This document shows positions 57,101-64,000 of a DNA stretch of 64,000 nt, in pieces. Within the stretch, counting starts at the first letter, position 1, and every line of letters begins with the position of its first letter. The DNA is from Stomorhina lunata. Its lineage: Eukaryota > Arthropoda > Insecta > Diptera > Rhiniidae. Both the position numbers and the translations under genes were made by a program. The DNA is taken from the NCBI GenBank assembly GCA_933228675.1, contig OW121743.1, forward strand, positions 67,375,749 through 67,439,748. Direction: 5' to 3'. A model generated the notes under the pieces. It was given only the letters and a program-made list of their open reading frames with translations, was not told the DNA's origin and searched no databases.

Positions 57101-59932
57101 CCTTAAAATTCCAGACGAGGCGAGTACAATATGTTTTGCAGATGACATTGTTATTGTTGTCACTGCCAGACATATCGATGAGATAGAATTACTATCAAAT
57201 GAAGCAGTATATACTATTAGATCGTGGATGAAATCATGTGGCTTGGAATTAGCTGAACACAAAACAGAGGCAGTGTTAATAAGCCGTCGTCGAAAGCGAG
57301 AAAAAATAAATATAAAAATTGGGAATCACACCATTTCAACCCAGCAGCAACTCACTTACCTCGGAGTTGTTATAGACGATAGACTGAAATTTAAGCAACA
57401 CATAGAAAAAATAAGCGCAAAAGCATCGAATATCGCTGCAGCCCTTTCAAGAATGTAGGAGGACCGAAGCAGAACAAAAGAAGATTAATATCTTCGGTAG
57501 TCAAATCAACTATTTTATACGCAGCTCCCATATGGTCGGAAGCTCTTAATGTTGATTCGGTGGCGAAAATTCTGAACTCAGTTTACAGATTATGTGCACT
57601 TAGGGTGTGTAGTGCATACAGAACTACGTCATTGGACGCAGCTTGATATAGCTGGAATGATTCCTATCGACATATTAGCGGATGAAGCAAAACGTGTGTA
57701 CAGGAGAAATAAATCAAACCCCGGAAACTCAACTGAGATTCAAAAAATGGAAAGGATAGCCTCAATACAGACATGGCAAAGAAGATGGGAGGAAAGCCCA
57801 AAAGGATGATAGACCTTTAGGTTGATAACGAAAATGGAATCCTGGCTAAACAGGACACACGGAGAAGTAAATTATTATCTCACCCAATTCCTTACTGGGC
57901 ATGGAGGATATAGAAACTATTTGCATAAGTACAAACTAGATACGTCCCAAAATTGTCCGCTTTGTACAAACCAAATACAGGTTGCAGAACATGTCATGTT
58001 TTGGTGCCCAAGTTTTGAAAACGTACGGTTGATGACGGACGTCGCCATTGGGCAAAGAATTAATGCCGAAAATATAATAGATGTGATGGTAACAAGAAAA
58101 GAAAACTGGGAAGCAGTTTGTCGGCTCATCAAAAACGTAGACCAAGTTCTGAAAGAGGAAGAAAACTGTAGAAAACTAATCAATCAACTAGAAGTAGTGA
58201 CTAATTAAGTCAATCCGGCCCTGCGAAGTAATATAGTTGCAGACAGTCCCGCAGGGTGACGGAGGAGAAAGGAGGTGTTTTTAGTCAGTAAGAATCTGAC
58301 ATAACCCAAGCCTACAATCAAACAACCAAACTAAGTTGTTTCCTGAGACTAAGTCTTATACAAAGTCTTAAGTCTTTTACTAAGACTAAAGTCTTATGCT
58401 TAGACTTAAGTATTATACTACGACTTATGTCTTATACTAAGACTTAAGTCTTATAGTAATATGAAGTGTTATTCTAAGACATATTTTAAACATAAAGTCT
58501 ATTCTTTGACTATAGCCTTGTTTTAAGAAGAAAGTATTATACTAGAACTAGAGATTTAGTTTAATGTACTAAGTGTTAGACTTTAAACTAAAGCAAAACT
58601 TCAATTTCCCCCCATTGTGCTCGTTTTGCGAAAATATGCCAAGGAGTTTAACTGGTCTTGCACTTAGACTTATACAGTCAAATTTGATTTAAAAGTGTAT
58701 TTACCCACACAGCCAGACATGCAGACACACACACATTATCAAATAAATCAATTTATATTCTAATATATTTCATAAAATGGCTTTGTAATGAAAGATTTGA
58801 AAATAAGTTAAACAGTTTTTTGTGGTTGAAATTGGTTTTGCTGTTAAACTTGTTATTATTGATGTTGGTTTTCTTACTTTAAATAATGGAAAAGAAACTA
58901 AGGATCCTGCAAACAAACACACATACACATACAGAAGTATATGCAAACTAATAAAGGAATACACCAAAAAAATTTGCATTTTTATTACATTTTCAATATG
59001 TTGTTTTTTTTATGACTTAAGTTAAATATTTTTTATATCCAGTGATTTGTTTATTTACTCCGTCTCACCCTTCGCCTGTGTCCTCGTTTGAGGTTAAAGG
59101 ACAATGGTTGCCTTCATGGTTGTCTTGGTGTGTGGTTGTGTGCAGTGAATGTGGAAAGCAAAAGTTTGAAGCAACAAGACAAGTTAAGCAGGGAAATCTG
59201 TATGTAAATCTATTGAAGAATAAAATTCTTAAGAATTTTGTGTTGAATTCATATAAAAGAATTTTAATTTGACATTTTATCAATCTGAGATCTTAATAAA
59301 AAGTAAGAATTATTATTGGTATTAAGTCGAATGAATTTCTTTATTTCTTTACCCTGAAATTGTTATGAATTGAAAAAAAAAGAACTAAAAACAAATGTTT
59401 AGAAAAGAGAAATATTGAAATATAAGAAGTTTTTAAATTAATATTGAAAGTAAAAGTTCTCTGAAGTGTAAGAGGGATTTTAATTTCTTCTTAGGCAAAC
59501 TTTAATACTCGGAAAGTTTCTATTAAAATGGTAAATGGTTTGTGATTTCGACCCGCATAAATCTTCAAAATTTTGTTTTATTTGACAACTCAAGGTTCAA
59601 AACTTTTGATTTAAATGTGTTAAAGTATTAAGCGTTTCAAATTGATTTTAAAGATATTTAAATAGTATTATGATTTTGAATTTATTAATATTTTATGAGC
59701 ATCATAAAATCTACAACACCCTAATTTTACCCACCTCCCTCAGATCCATATCTTCGGCCACTAAATCGATTTTATTACCCACAACCACAATTGGAACAGC
59801 TGATGTTCCTTTAGTCTCATGAATTTGATCACGTATCATGCGAACTTCCTCAAATGTTGTTGCATCTGTAACATCATACACCAGAATGAAAGCATCTGCC
59901 GATGATATAGATAACGCACGCATTGCAGGAAA
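47078..59932 (-). CDS. Ras-like small GTPase, three 3' exons (5' part outside window)
   Basis: Minus-strand exons 59932-59735, 47544-47452 and 47356-47078, all phase 0, encode the last 189 aa. The first starts FPAMRALSISSADAFILVYD, the segment just after switch II, and contains the G4 box NKID in VVVGNKIDL. The second holds the G5-like EASA in NGFAEASAA. The third has YNLSPALRRRRQSLPQ, His- and Ser-rich low-complexity sequence, and ends in CTIS, a CaaX prenylation box predicting membrane attachment. The P-loop and switch I must lie right of 59932; none is visible up to 64000. Family: Ras-related with a long basic C-terminal extension (Rasd/RASL-like). Intron 59734-47545 is 12.2 kb and transposon-rich. 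The donor GTGGGT was preferred over a nearby GTAAAA because only it keeps the phase. Function is inferred from family. Confidence 0.82.
47935..48215 (+). repeat. (TCTG)n microsatellite, about 280 bp
   Basis: Nearly pure TCTG repeats, with CCG, TATG and CAG interruptions. Both frames of 100-120 codons across it (Cys-Leu-Ser-Val repeats) are by-products. In copy B the same place holds only three TCTG units (GTCTGTCTGTCTG in reverse complement), so this is a local expansion. Confidence 0.95.
48391..48722 (+). mobile_element. tRNA-derived SINE with 12-bp target duplication
   Basis: Body 48403-48710 (308 bp) between perfect copies of TAATAGCTATGA (48391-48402, 48711-48722). The head is tRNA-like: CCGTGGTATAGCAGG (A box), anticodon-arm-like CCTAGCATACCAGAGG and B box AAGTTCGATCC. 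CTAGCAT in the loop position suggests origin from tRNA-Ala (AGC). A unique body follows, with GGATGCAGCTCATTGTCTG, and a (TA)n tail. In copy B (minus strand near 44870) the same target occurs once, without the SINE. Confidence 0.88.
49100..49345 (+). repeat. 79-bp tandem triplication inside copy C
   Basis: Three units with CCCGCCCCGGGAAACACA, landmark G at 49176, 49255 and 49334 (79-bp steps). Copy B has a single related segment (GGGGCAGGGTTATATGG on the + strand near 44390), so the triplication arose after the copies separated. Confidence 0.8.
49576..50340 (+). mobile_element. Non-coding element E, copy 1, with CCGAGC-CTT-GCTCGG hairpin
   Basis: Starts TTGACCGAGCCTTGCTCGGA (6-bp perfect stem) and continues with spaced AAAAAGTACCAAA phrases, CAAAACGCAATTTAAATTTT and CATATGCATATTTG. 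Homologous in the same order to 53062-53760. It interrupts the match between copies C and B at 49575. No coding sequence. Confidence 0.65.
50481..51069. other. GTPase intron, nothing recognised
   Basis: AT-rich intron. No gene, tRNA or repeat family recognised. Confidence 0.4.
51070..51170 (+). pseudogene. Fragment of the DD37E-like transposase (helix-turn-helix)
   Basis: About 100 bp matching 16105-16195: both read AAAGTTAA(G/C)CCTCGAACNG, then (A/T)CCATTAAACGGTATAAGG-type DNA and ATTGAAA...CTGGATC. Only the DNA-binding part is left. Shows that the family has at least two relics in this window. Confidence 0.7.
51250..52350 (+). repeat. TTTTCTATAGAAAA dyad minisatellite, array 1
   Basis: Degenerate units of about 30 bp, typically TTTTCTATAGAAAAATTTTT followed by GATAAAAATA. 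The core TTTTTCTATAGAAAAA is a perfect palindrome. Heavily diverged, with insertions of A or T. Long Lys/Phe/Ile frames on both strands result from the repeat and are not genes. Confidence 0.88.
52351..53061. other. GTPase intron with a decayed dispersed-element fragment
   Basis: About 52600-53050 contains GCCGGTGAAGCCGAC, GGTCAAATATGGACC and GGTGGTGAAGGGTATATTGA, phrases of the B/C/D element families, probably an old copy. No coding sequence. Confidence 0.5.
53062..53760 (+). mobile_element. Non-coding element E, copy 2
   Basis: Starts TTGTTGACCGAGCCGTGTTC with the same hairpin as at 49576 (one stem mismatch), then GTACCAATTG, CAAAACGCAATTTAAATTTT and GTACCATATGCATATTTG in the same order. 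Ends near GGACCCACCATCTAAATTTT. Confidence 0.65.
53761..54690. other. GTPase intron, nothing recognised
   Basis: AT-rich intron sequence without recognisable genes or known repeats. Confidence 0.4.
54700..55022 (+). repeat. 19-bp GACTAAAGTC minisatellite, left block
   Basis: Units of TTGTACTAAGACTAAAGTC (19 bp; TAAAGTC at 54913, 54932, 54951). The unit contains the imperfect palindrome GACTAAAGTC. The array is cut by the R1-like LINE and resumes at 58340. Confidence 0.9.
55376..56054. mobile_element. 661-bp TIR element with 9-bp target duplication (MULE-like), nested in the LINE
   Basis: Element 55385-56045, flanked by perfect ATCTACTGG repeats (55376-55384, 56046-56054). Ends are inverted: GATGGGGTGTCGCAAG on the left, GGTGGGGTGTCGCAAG in reverse complement on the right (one mismatch). 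Inner arms hold repeated and inverted GACATAAAGCCATAATGG-type sequence, so the ends can fold back. With the insert left out, the LINE reads RPPIYWWNPEISSL, confirming the boundaries. A 9-bp duplication points to Mutator-like elements. No transposase. Confidence 0.88.
55654..55830 (+). repeat. GC-rich 81-bp tandem repeat inside the nested TIR element
   Basis: Two units starting CGCAGGAAAACTTTATTCAG at 55654 and 55735, and a decayed third. Each contains CCACCTGCCGCGTCC and GCGCGGCCG. The period is 27 codons, so open frames run through it on both strands (for example KTLFSEATCRV repeated). The GC content contrasts sharply with the AT-rich surroundings. Confidence 0.85.
56055..57458 (+). pseudogene. 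Reverse transcriptase domain of the R1-like LINE
   Basis: An open run of about 468 codons with RT motifs in order: KKAPGPDYIPN, FPERWKKQTLVLIPKP, PSSYRPICLLDSVGKVFE, GFRKSRSTIDAI, TLDVKNAFNTANW, GVPQGSVLGPLLWNIMY, the catalytic CFADDIVIVV (about 57135) and LTYLGVVIDD. The domain itself has no internal stop, so it decayed late. A 1-base shift at 57455 ends it, and the following segment continues in another frame. The open frame extends upstream to 55950 only because the nested insertion supplies an ATG; that part is not LINE sequence. Confidence 0.88.
57459..58208 (+). pseudogene. C-terminal region of the R1-like LINE, broken into three frames
   Basis: SVVKSTILYAAPIWSEALN-like thumb sequence follows the frameshift. 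A further shift near 57640 leads to IPIDILADEAKRVYRR, and stops near 57808 precede a last frame (57822-58208) with TQFLTGHGGYRNYL and the CCHC motif CPLCTNQIQVAEHVMFWC. The order is normal for the clade; only the frames are broken. Confidence 0.8.
58340..58600 (+). repeat. 19-bp GACTAAAGTC minisatellite, right block
   Basis: Units of the type CTAAGTCTTATAC and GACTTAAGTCTTATA, related to the left block at 54700-55022 but more diverged. Together the blocks flank the LINE. Confidence 0.8.
58601..59734. other. GTPase intron adjoining the exon at 59735
   Basis: AT-rich intron. Small ACAC and simple runs near 58720. No gene or repeat family recognised. The GTGGGT donor lies at 59734-59729 (minus). 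Confidence 0.5.
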
Positions 59933-60405
59933 CTGAAAAGACATAAATTAAAAACATTATTTTTTAAATAAACAATAAAACATTTAAAAATTTAGCAAAG
60001 TTAATATTTATCGGGAATAATTTAAATTTATTGTTTGAGACTTATTTTAACAACCCCTATATTTTCTGTTGATTCCTCAAATATTTTCAAAATTTCTACT
60101 ACTATTAGTTTTTAACTATACCAACCACAAGCATGTTCACATCATTTATATACATATTTAAGTAAGTACTTTAACAGTTGCTTTGGGATATATTTTTATT
60201 GCACTAAAATGTGGCTTAAATTATGCACAAATTGCCCCAATTTGTCACAATTATACAAAATTTCAAGTATTTAATTCCTTGACATAAATGCGTACCAAGA
60301 AAACTTGAAATACTGAACACACACCTTCCCAAAATGGTTAAACTGTTTATACAGTTTTTAAATGGTTTCGTTTTCACTATAAGACCATGATCAGACATGG
60401 TCAAA
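59933..60405. other. Upstream intron of the GTPase gene
   Basis: Minus-strand acceptor TTATGTCTTTTCAG directly precedes 59932. No further exon with a GxxxxGKS P-loop is seen in this stretch. Confidence 0.5.
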
Positions 60406-61205
60406 GTATTTCTACCGAAAATTTTTCTATAGAAAGTATTTCCACCGAAAATTTTTCTATAGAAAAAATTTCATAATGAAAATTTTTCTACAGAAAAAAT
60501 TTCATAATGAAAATTTTTCTATAGAAAAAATTTCATAATGAAAATTTTTCTATAGAAAAAATTTCATAATGAAAATTTTTCTATAGAAAAAATTTCATAT
60601 TGAAAATTTTTCTATAGAAAAAATTTCATATTGAAAATTTTTCTATAGAAAAAATTTCATATTGAAAATTTTTCTATAGAAAAAATTTCATATTGAAAAT
60701 TTTTCTATAGAAAAAATTTCATATTAAAAATTTTTCTATAGAAAAAATTTCATATTGAAAATTTTTCTATAGAAAAAATTTCATATTGAAAATTTTTCTA
60801 TAGAAAAATTTTATATTGAAAATTTTTCTGTACAAAAAATTTCATATTGAAAATTTTTCTGTACAAAAAATTTCATATTGAAAATTTTTCTATACAAAAA
60901 ATTTCATATCGAAAATTTTTCTATAGAAAAAAAAATCATATTGCAAATTTTTCATAGAAAAAATTTCACATTGAAAATTTTTCTATAGAAAAAATTTCAT
61001 ATTGAAAATTTTTCTATACAAAAAATTTCATATTGAAAATTTTTCTATACAAAAAATTTCATATTGAAAATTTTTCTATACAAAAAATTTCATATTGAAA
61101 ATTTTTCTATGGAAAAAATTCATATTGAAAATTTTTCTATAGAAAAAATTTCATATTAAAAATTTTTCTATAGAAAAAATTTCATATTGAAAATTTTTGT
61201 ATAGA
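60406..61205 (+). repeat. 31-bp TTTTTCTATAGAAAAA satellite
   Basis: About 25 regular units of GAAAATTTTTCTATAGAAAA plus AATTTCATATT (CTATAG at 60550 and 60581, 31-bp step). The palindromic core TTTTTCTATAGAAAAA is strongly kept, while the ATAATG/ATATTG part varies. Much more uniform than 51250-52350, so younger. Confidence 0.93.
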
Positions 61206-62505
61206 AAAAAATTTTCTATAGAAAAATTTTTGAAAAAAAATTTTCTATATAGAAACATTTTGGATAAAAAATTTTTTGTAGAAAAATTTATGTTAAAATA
61301 ATTTTCTATAGATAAAAAATTTTTTATAGAAAAATTTTTGATAAAAAGTTTTCTATAGGAGCATTTCTGTTAAAAAATTTTCTATAGAAAATTTTCCATA
61401 GAAAATTTTTGATAAAAAAATTTCCTACAGAAAATTTTTGACACAAAAATTTTCTATAAAAAGGTTTTCTATAGAAAAAAATTTTGATAAAATAATTTTC
61501 TATAGAAAAATTTTTGATACTAAAATTTTCTATAGAAAAATGTTTGATACTAAAATTTTCTATAGAAAAATGTTTGATACAAACATTTTATATAGAAAAA
61601 TTTTTGACACAAAAATTTTCTATAGAAAAATTTTTGACACAATAATTTTCAATAGAAAAATTTTTGATAAAAAAATTTTCTATAGAAAAATTTTTGGTAC
61701 AAAAATTTTCTATAGAAAAATTTTTGGTAAACAAATTTTCTATAGATAAAAAAATTTTCCATAGAAAAAGTTTTGAAAAATAATTTTCTACAGAAAAATT
61801 TCTGATAAAATATTTTTCTATAGAAAAATTTTGGGGACATAAATTTTCTATAGAAACATTTTTAATACAAACATTTTCTATAGAAAAATTTTTGATAAAA
61901 AATTTTCGATAGAAAAATTTTTGATACAAAAATTTTCTATAGAAAAATTTTTGATACAAAAATTTTCTATACAAAAATTTTTGATGCAAAAATTTTCTAT
62001 ACAAAAATTTTTGATAGAAAATCATTTCTGATGCAAACATTTTCTAAAGATAAAAAAATTTTTAATAGAAAAATTTTTGATAAATAAAAAAAATTTTCTA
62101 TGGAAAAGTTTTTGATATAAAAATTTTCTATAGAAAAGTTTTTGATACAAAAATTTTCTATAGAAAAATTTTGGATACAAAAATTTTCTATAAAAAAATC
62201 TTCTACAGAAAAACTTTTGATACAAAAGTTTTCTATAGAAAAATTTTGGATACAAAAGTTTTCAATAGAAAAATTTTTGACACAAACATTTTCTATAGAA
62301 ACATTTTTGATAAAAAAAAATTTCTATTGAAAAATTTTTGACAAAAAAATTTTCTATAGAAAAATTTTTGATAAAAAATTTTCAACAGAAAAATTGTTAA
62401 TATAAATTTTCAATAGAAAAATGTTTTGATAAAAAAATTGTCTATAGAAAAAGTTTTGATAAAAAAATTTTCTATAGAAAAATTGTTGATAAAAATATTT
62501 AAAAA
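61206..62505 (+). repeat. 30-bp TTTTCTATAGAAAAATTTTTGATACAAAAA satellite
   Basis: Continues from the 31-bp array with the same palindromic core but the spacer TTTTTGATACAAAAA. The 30-bp unit equals ten codons, so pseudo-coding frames with repeated FYRKF appear on both strands (for example 62040-61588 minus, 61438-61749 plus). Diverged; matches the style of 51250-52350. Confidence 0.9.
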
Positions 62506-63377
62506 AATGGAGTAGAAAACTATTGTGTGAGTTTTGGGTTCGGACTGTTTTGGATGGTTTCGTTGTTATGCCGAAACAAAATTTACATTTACTTAAAAAT
62601 TAATGGAGCCAACTGTTGGTTATGCTTCGAGAAGAAGCCAAGCAGATTAGACTTTATCCTTATCGTTATCTGGATACTGGCTTACTGCGCGATCTCGATT
62701 CCAAAGATAAATTATTAAAAATTTTGCCAATTAACATTTCGAAGTAACATAATGCCACTAGTTGAATACGATCAGAGTGAAAAGTAGAAAAAATAAGCCA
62801 AACTACAATTCAACTCTGCATATACCAAATGCTACATTCAAATCCTTAGGACCATAAATATTTCATTTTTGATAAGGGAAATAGAAACAACAATGTAATC
62901 CATTTCCCATTTTTTGGAAATTTGCTTACAAAGAAGTAATAAATACTTAAGATTATTCTTAAATTCATTTTCTAGTTCCAGAGTCAGCATTTACTTATTT
63001 GTTGTAGATAATCACATGTCCTTGTATTGAAATGTTTAACATTAAGCAGATAATCTACAAAGACTTATGAGATGCTAAAAGGATTTCTTTATTATTCAAA
63101 TTTGCAAACTTGTAAAAATATTTTCTTTTTGTGAAGCTTAAGTTTATCTATTTTGATAAATTTAAGGTATTTTGTAAAGCAATTTCAGAATTATAATGAC
63201 AATTGGGCAACAGGTACTTTTTAGAAATATTGCTATGTATTTGCTTAAAAATTAATACTTCCGTTTCCTTTACTATCTATGGAATTGTGTTAACTCTACA
63301 ATATTATCTCTATAAAACTCAAGATAAGCCATAAAGTTTTTGAGCTTTTTATTCAAAAATAATTCAAATCATATGTA
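62506..63377. other. Sequence without a recognised feature
   Basis: AT-rich. The short frame at 62527-62718 has no family signature. Ends at the TA target site of the mariner element (63376-63377). Confidence 0.45.
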
Positions 63378-64000
63378 TCGGGTGTTTTTTATTGAGGTAT
63401 AGAACTTTAAGTTGGCATCACTTTTTTAACTGGCGGCCATTTTGTCAGCTGTCAAGTAATTAATATTTAGTTTGGTTTGCCATATCATCATGAACAGGTT
63501 GACAAAAGAACAACGCTTGCAAATCGTGCAAATTTATTTCGAAAATAATGGTTCAGTTCGCGAAGTTTACCGCAAGCTCCGTCCATTTTATGGTCGACAT
63601 AATCGTCCATCAGAGCAATTAATTCGGTTAACCATGGATTGTTTTCGCACTACGTTTACTCTATGTGATAATACGCATCTGCAGCGACGTCGAACAGTGC
63701 GCACCGAAGAAACAATTGCCGCTGTAGAGCAAAGTGTTGAAGAGGACCCGAATGAATCGATTCGCCACCGTGTACAGCAATTGGAGCTTTGTCCATCAAC
63801 TTTATGGAAGATTTTGCGCAAAGATCTTGGCTTGCGACCTTACAAGATCCAGCTTGTGCAAGAATTAAAGCCGCGAGACCATGCAATGCGTCGTGATTTT
63901 GGTGTATGGGCCGAAAATGAGATTGATCTCGATGCTGATTTTCATCGCAAAATTTTGTTCAGTGATGAGGCTCATTTTTGGTTGAATGGCTACGTCAACA
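63378..64000 (+). mobile_element. mariner-like transposon (DUF4817 type), cut by the window edge
   Basis: Starts after TA at 63376-63377 with TCGGGTGTTTTTTATTGAGG, the terminal sequence style of this insect family. 112 bases of leader precede the transposase start. The right inverted repeat lies outside the window. Confidence 0.82.
63490..64000 (+). CDS. mariner-like transposase, N-terminal 170 codons, open to the edge
   Basis: An uninterrupted frame from ATG at 63490 to the last base. The N-terminal helix-turn-helix has the DUF4817 pattern (TKEQRLQIVQIYFENNGSVR, then RPFYGRHNRPSEQ). A linker with RRRTVRTEE and a second helix-turn-helix (ESIRHRVQQLELCPSTLWKI) follow. The catalytic domain begins with LFSDEAHFWLNGYV, whose Asp is the first catalytic residue. 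No stop or frameshift in 511 bases, unlike every other transposon in the window, so the copy may be intact and recent. Catalytic residues two and three are beyond the edge. Confidence 0.85.
   Translation, partial: MNRLTKEQRLQIVQIYFENNGSVREVYRKLRPFYGRHNRPSEQLIRLTMDCFRTTFTLCDNTHLQRRRTVRTEETIAAVEQSVEEDPNESIRHRVQQLELCPSTLWKILRKDLGLRPYKIQLVQELKPRDHAMRRDFGVWAENEIDLDADFHRKILFSDEAHFWLNGYVN

Larger units (their letters stand above)
55023..58335 (+). mobile_element. R1-clade-like LINE inserted in the 19-bp minisatellite
   Basis: In order: the end of an apurinic-type endonuclease (55023-55220, SIVDLTFVSSSLAG and YTHSDHQAIFF), a linker interrupted by a 661-bp insertion (55385-56045), reverse transcriptase (to 57458), and a C-terminal region with the CCHC motif CPLCTNQIQVAEHVMFWC (about 57955-58020). 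A non-coding 3' end with GCAGGGTGACGGAGG follows. The architecture is that of R1/TRAS/Waldo-type LINEs. It is 5'-truncated, and frameshifts and stops mark it as dead. Flanks on both sides are the same minisatellite. Confidence 0.85.

Noticed and set aside
59729..59734. Alternative donor GTAAAA at 59730 for the GTPase exon
   Set aside because: It would leave phase 1, while the next exon begins in phase 0 with a good acceptor; GTGGGT at 59734 fits.
61438..62330. Phe-Tyr-Arg-Lys repeat proteins on both strands
   Set aside because: The 30-bp satellite has a period of ten codons, which keeps frames open by chance. Open on both strands and in several frames.

Overview
The window looks like nuclear DNA of a higher fly, most likely a calyptrate such as a blowfly. 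The reasons are AT-rich sequence, GT-AG introns from 55 bp to 18 kb, a ZAD-type C2H2 zinc-finger gene (an arthropod family), and dense insect transposons and satellites. Species and chromosome cannot be read from the sequence. Gene symbols are given from family knowledge, without any search.

Three host genes are visible. (1) 339-1476 (+): the NAD(P)H-hydrate dehydratase of metabolite repair (Naxd), two exons. (2) 2591-31009 (+): an eight-exon ZAD plus multi-C2H2 nuclear protein of 1,884 aa with an acidic C-terminal part, probably the ortholog of Drosophila hangover. Its first intron is 18.3 kb and cuts the ZAD. (3) 47078-59932 (-): the last three exons of a Ras-like small GTPase ending in a CaaX box. 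Its P-loop and switch exons lie beyond the right edge. Genes 2 and 3 are convergent.

The rest is mostly mobile and repetitive DNA. Intron 1 of the zinc-finger gene carries RNase-H-type LINE remnants, a TA-flanked Tc1/mariner copy, a small TIR element and a tRNA-like SINE. Intron 2 has a mariner relic and a possible Helitron fragment. Intron 4 has an 868-bp element with 34-bp perfect terminal inverted repeats. The 16-kb gap between the convergent genes holds several kilobases of a 29-bp satellite in both orientations, with higher-order structure, and a 1.6-kb TIR element. Two inverted copies of one non-coding element lie either side of the terminal GTPase exons; one has been hit by a LINE and the other by a SINE, so each serves as the empty site for the other. 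The 12-kb GTPase intron also holds an R1-like LINE inserted in a 19-bp minisatellite and itself interrupted by a 661-bp TIR element with a 9-bp target duplication. At the right edge lies a DUF4817-type mariner copy with an open frame.

The genes show no functional link to each other. The most unusual content is structural: unrelated minisatellites all built on A/T-run palindromes, nested insertions with readable target duplications, and a possible truncated zinc-finger isoform with a basic tail made by intron retention.
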